From assembly GCF_000758705.1 (NCBI RefSeq), contig NZ_CP009287.1:1488001-1552000 (forward strand): a stretch of 64,000 bases of DNA, in the 5' to 3' direction. Of this stretch, positions 61,165 through 64,000 are shown piece after piece. The number at the start of each line of letters is the position of its first letter. Within the stretch, counting starts at the first letter, position 1. Position numbers and translations under genes: made by a program. The notes under the pieces were generated by a model. The model did no database searches. It was not told the DNA's origin and was given only the letters and a program-made list of their open reading frames with translations. This DNA is from Paenibacillus graminis. GTDB taxonomy: Bacteria > Bacillota > Bacilli > Paenibacillales > Paenibacillaceae.

Positions 61165-61986
61165 ATGCTGTATTCGGATAACTACATAACGTTTAACTAT
61201 GAAGAGGCCGGAGAGGGTAAGCCGATGCTGATCCTTCACGGTAACGGCCCGGACCACCGGATGATGATGAGTTGTATGGAACCTCTATTCTCCAGTCAAG
61301 ACCAATATAGGCGGATCTACGTTGATTTGCCCGGGATGGGGATGTCACCTGCCGCAGAATGGATCCGTTCTTCGGATGATATGCTGCGTGCGGTCAAGAT
61401 GATGATTGAAGCGTTAATACCCAATGACCGTTTTCTTCTTGTGGGCCAATCTTACGGCGGCTATCTGGCAAGAGGACTGCTGGGGGAATATGCGGAGTTA
61501 ATCGATGGTCTGTTTCTGCTCTGTCCCTGTGTAATTGCTGAATCCTCCCAAAGGGAGCTTCCGCCGCACCAGGTGATGGTCCAGGATGCTGAATTGCTGG
61601 AAGAGCTGAGTGCAGCGGACAGAGAGGAATTCATCTCTATTGCAGTTGTGCAGGATAGAACTGTATGGGAGCGGTACAGCCGTGAGATACTATGCGGCCT
61701 CCAGTTGGCGGATGAAGCCTTCATGGAGCGGATAAAAGCGGACGGCGGCTATCCCTTCAGCTTTGATGTAAATGCTATCGCTTCCTTTGAGAAGCCGAGT
61801 CTGATCATCACAGGAAGGCAAGATTCAATAACAGGATATAAGGATGTCTGGAAGCTATTGGATTTCTTGCCGCACGCGGCGTTTGCGGTTCTGGACCGTG
61901 CCGGTCATAATCTGCATCTGGAGCAAGAGGAGCTGTTTAAGGCTATGGCAAGAGAATGGCTCTCAAGAGTAAGCAGCGAGACCTGA
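61165..61986 (+). CDS. Alpha/beta hydrolase
   Basis: 273 residues. Oxyanion-side run MLILHGNGPDHRMM, nucleophile elbow LVGQSYGGYLARG (Ser), acidic residue in IITGRQDSITGY and His in LDRAGHNLHLEQ. All triad members are present. The substrate cannot be inferred; similar proteins act as esterases or small-molecule hydrolases. ATG preceded by TAGGAG. Confidence 0.9.
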   Translation: MLYSDNYITFNYEEAGEGKPMLILHGNGPDHRMMMSCMEPLFSSQDQYRRIYVDLPGMGMSPAAEWIRSSDDMLRAVKMMIEALIPNDRFLLVGQSYGGYLARGLLGEYAELIDGLFLLCPCVIAESSQRELPPHQVMVQDAELLEELSAADREEFISIAVVQDRTVWERYSREILCGLQLADEAFMERIKADGGYPFSFDVNAIASFEKPSLIITGRQDSITGYKDVWKLLDFLPHAAFAVLDRAGHNLHLEQEELFKAMAREWLSRVSSET

Positions 61987-62006
61987 ACATTAGCTAGATC
62001 TGTACA

Positions 62007-62489
62007 TCAGTCTGAATGCTGCTCCGTTCGTTCATATTGAATAAGTGTTACGCCGCTTTCTTCGATTTGAACTTCTGCGGTCTGCACAAAGCCCAGCTTC
62101 TTATAGAAGTAGTGGTTCCTGACTGCCCAGGAGGGGGTGTCCAGTGTCCATTTATGCGCGTTGGGGAAAGTGCTGAACAAGAAATAAAAAGCATCCTGTC
62201 CATACCCCCGGCTCTGATACAGCGGGTCAATAAAGATTCGGCCCAGATGATATTCCTGTCCACCCGGTGAAGGGAAAACTATCATTCCGCCGATGATGTG
62301 CCCATCAGCAATCAGCTTGTAGTATAGGCCTTTTTCCATCATTTCACTCTGCCACGAACTGGAGCTGTATCCTGGAGGCCCGTCTTCAGCTTTGTTCTGG
62401 AACCGGCGGTCATCTTCATCAAAGGCTCTTTTTTGGACTTCTGCCAACAGGTCAGCATCCTGGGGTTCGGCTATAAGAATGGACAGCAT
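62007..62489 (-). CDS. GNAT-family N-acetyltransferase
   Basis: 160 residues. The acetyl-CoA loop is in YQSRGYGQDAFYFLF (R/QxxGxG/A), with the beta strand LGRIFIDPL before it and a C-terminal NHYFYKKLGFVQTAEVQIEESG typical of the fold. The target is unknown. ATG has AAGGAGG seven bases upstream. Converges with the alpha/beta hydrolase gene. Confidence 0.9.
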   Translation of the reverse strand: MLSILIAEPQDADLLAEVQKRAFDEDDRRFQNKAEDGPPGYSSSSWQSEMMEKGLYYKLIADGHIIGGMIVFPSPGGQEYHLGRIFIDPLYQSRGYGQDAFYFLFSTFPNAHKWTLDTPSWAVRNHYFYKKLGFVQTAEVQIEESGVTLIQYERTEQHSD

Positions 62490-62553
62490 GCAATGGTCCT
62501 CCTTGGTGTTTTAGGTAATTCCGATCATTGCTGCGGCAGCTTCTGCAGCAGCA

Positions 62554-62579
62554 GACGCAGCCCACACTGCGGCTGCGTC
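62554..62579. terminator. Hairpin between the GNAT and dehydrogenase genes
   Basis: GACGCAGCC pairs with GGCTGCGTC around an eight-base loop. No T-run follows on either strand, so termination is uncertain. Confidence 0.45.
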
Positions 62580-62623
62580 CGATTTCACTTTATTGGTTTC
62601 AACTTCGTCGGGAGCCTGCAAGC

Positions 62624-63526
62624 CTATTTCTTGCTTGCGCCCCCGCCGATCTTCTGGCCAATCCATTCCTCATAGGATTTGACCACTGCAGACAGGTCTT
62701 CATCCCCGTAGCCGTGGTTGAACCCGGCCTGGAACATGCTTTTGGCTACGCCAAGCATGGGGGAAGGCACGCCTGTGGAATCGCTGAGCGAGGAGGCCAG
62801 CTTGAGATCCTTCAGCATCAGCGCAAGGGAGAACTGGTTGCTGAAATCATTGTCTATGATCTTCTGTCCTTTCAGTTCGGCTTGTTTGCTGCCCGCCGAT
62901 CCGTTTTTCACCAGCTCCAGGAACTTGTCTGCGGGAACGCCGGATTTCACGGCGATGGAGAAGCCTTCGGCGAGCGCAACATTATGAATGCCAACCATGG
63001 CGTTGTGAGCCAGCTTAGCTACAGCACCGCTGCCGTTGCCGCCCATATGCAAGAGCAGTCTGCCCATGGAGTCAAAAATATCCCGGTGCTGATCAATGAC
63101 CTCGGCGCTGCCGCCAACCATGAACACCAGCGTGCCTTCAATGGCCGCAGGTTTGCTGCCGGTTACCGGCGCATCCAGGAAATTTCCGCCCCGCTCCTCC
63201 ACGGCTGCGGCAATTTCCTTCGCCAAACCGGGGGAAATCGTGCTGGAATCCACAACTGTTGTCCCCGGTTTAAGGACAGCCAGGATGCCGCCGGTGCCGT
63301 AGAACACCTCACGGATGGAATCATCGTTGCTGATCATGGTAATAATAACATCCTTGCCTTCGGCGGCATCTTGCGGCGTTGCGGCCACCTGGGCACCCTC
63401 TGCTCTCAGAGGTTCACTTTTGCTTGCTGTCCGGTTGTACACGGTAACCTCAAATCCGCTGCGCAGCAGGTTGGAGGCCATAGGTGCCCCCATCGTTCCG
63501 AGTCCGATAAAGCCGATCTGCTTCAT
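62624..63526 (-). CDS. 3-hydroxyisobutyrate/tartronate-semialdehyde reductase-like dehydrogenase
   Basis: 300 residues. N-terminal NAD(P) loop GFIGLGTMGAPMASNLL and YNRTASKSE, then the family signature FLDAPVTGSKPAAIEGTLVFMVGG, and the conserved Lys in VAKLAHNAMVG. It belongs to the beta-hydroxyacid dehydrogenase family (GarR, MmsB, glyoxylate reductase GlyR1), which oxidises or reduces short hydroxy acids; the real substrate is undecided. ATG preceded by AAGGTGG. Divergent from pgi. Confidence 0.9.
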   Translation of the reverse strand: MKQIGFIGLGTMGAPMASNLLRSGFEVTVYNRTASKSEPLRAEGAQVAATPQDAAEGKDVIITMISNDDSIREVFYGTGGILAVLKPGTTVVDSSTISPGLAKEIAAAVEERGGNFLDAPVTGSKPAAIEGTLVFMVGGSAEVIDQHRDIFDSMGRLLLHMGGNGSGAVAKLAHNAMVGIHNVALAEGFSIAVKSGVPADKFLELVKNGSAGSKQAELKGQKIIDNDFSNQFSLALMLKDLKLASSLSDSTGVPSPMLGVAKSMFQAGFNHGYGDEDLSAVVKSYEEWIGQKIGGGASKK

Positions 63527-63683
63527 TCTGTTTCCACCTTCGCTCTTTGAAATTGCATCCTTTTATATATTCTATCACGGCACCCTGGCTTGTTCCACAA
63601 AACGGTCCTTTGCTTTATGCAGCAAACGTTTCCACGAAACTTCCAAAAACATGGTTCAAAAGCCCGGGATGTGCCTAATGACC

Positions 63684-63712
63684 TTGCCAGTCAAGGCAAA
63701 TTAAAGTATCCT
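63684..63712 (+). promoter_or_regulatory. Predicted sigma-A promoter of pgi
   Basis: TTGCCA, 17-base spacer, TATCCT, 64 bases before pgi. Confidence 0.55.
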
Positions 63713-63775
63713 AATGATAAAGTTGTAACAAACGGTGTCAAATCCAAAGAGATAAACAGGAGGTAACCATTACCG

Positions 63776-64000
63776 ATGTCCAAGAAGATTAATTTTGACT
63801 ACACTAAAGCCCTCTCCTTCTTCAGCCAGCATGAGATTGACTACTTTGCCGCTCCGGTGAAGCTTGCCCATGAGCAGCTTCATAACAAGAGTGGAGCAGG
63901 CTCCGATTACCTGGGGTGGATTGATCTGCCAACAGCCTATGACAAGGAAGAGTTTGCCCGTATCCAGCAGGCTGCCAAGAAGATTCAGAGCGATTCCGAT
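63776..64000 (+). CDS. pgi: Glucose-6-phosphate isomerase, 5' part
   Basis: 75 codons are visible before the window ends. The start, [20 protein letters not shown], and the run [24 protein letters not shown] closely match Bacillus glucose-6-phosphate isomerase, which interconverts glucose-6-phosphate and fructose-6-phosphate in glycolysis. ATG has AGGAGGTAA nine bases upstream. Active-site residues lie beyond the window. Confidence 0.92.
   Translation, partial: MSKKINFDYTKALSFFSQHEIDYFAAPVKLAHEQLHNKSGAGSDYLGWIDLPTAYDKEEFARIQQAAKKIQSDSD

Overview
The window looks like chromosome from a spore-forming Bacillota of the Paenibacillus type. Shine-Dalgarno sites are strong and AGGAGG-like, TTG and GTG starts are common, GC is moderate, a cmpA-like spore-cortex gene sits close to a SprT-like gene, and a YdfHIJ-like two-component/MMPL cluster is present. 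No insertion sequence, prophage, CRISPR array or replication origin was seen.

Layout. (1) 1-9.4 kb: an AT-rich AraC regulator/C45-type hydrolase pair, a diguanylate cyclase, then a run of small genes (CGNR regulator, DinB, small membrane protein, cmpA, SprT-like, pentapeptide protein, Lrp/AsnC regulator, MBL hydrolase). A tRNA-Asn/tRNA-Ser pair follows; the 3' tail of tRNA-Ser is copied in tandem. (2) 9-16 kb: repeat-rich spacer, then a complete branched-chain amino acid ABC transporter (livHMGF plus the binding lipoprotein) followed by alanine dehydrogenase. (3) 16-18 kb: tRNA-Glu and two identical tRNA-Leu(GAG) genes, each followed by a terminator and a paralogous XRE regulator. (4) 18-27 kb: MMPL exporter, glycosyltransferase and a LuxR-type two-component system, then redox genes (glutathione peroxidase, Ohr, DCC thiol protein) and a copper-amine-oxidase-N surface protein.

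(5) 27-55.5 kb is the most interesting part: two Tad-type (type IVc) pilus/secretion loci separated by five unrelated genes. Locus 1 (27.09-37.65 kb) is fairly canonical: TadZ, TadA, TadB, TadC, Flp pilin, TadE-like proteins, an A24 prepilin peptidase and an FHA protein. Locus 2 (41.59-55.46 kb) is divergent: a CpaB/RcpC-like protein, a TadZ-like protein whose P-loop lysine is replaced by cysteine, a second ATPase, two membrane proteins, two tiny paralogous pilin-like peptides (one only 47 aa), two TadE-like proteins, and then three secreted proteins, two of them very large with PKD/Ig-like domains (760 and 1295 aa). Locus 2 has no peptidase of its own. A reasonable inference is that the two loci share the locus 1 peptidase and that locus 2 assembles or exports the PKD proteins.

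(6) 55.5-64 kb: a permuted NlpC/P60-like protein, transketolase, nucleoside phosphorylase PpnP, a secreted M14 carboxypeptidase, an alpha/beta hydrolase, a GNAT acetyltransferase, a 3-hydroxyisobutyrate-dehydrogenase-like protein, and the start of glucose-6-phosphate isomerase, cut by the window edge. All family names come from motif and sequence recognition without database searches.
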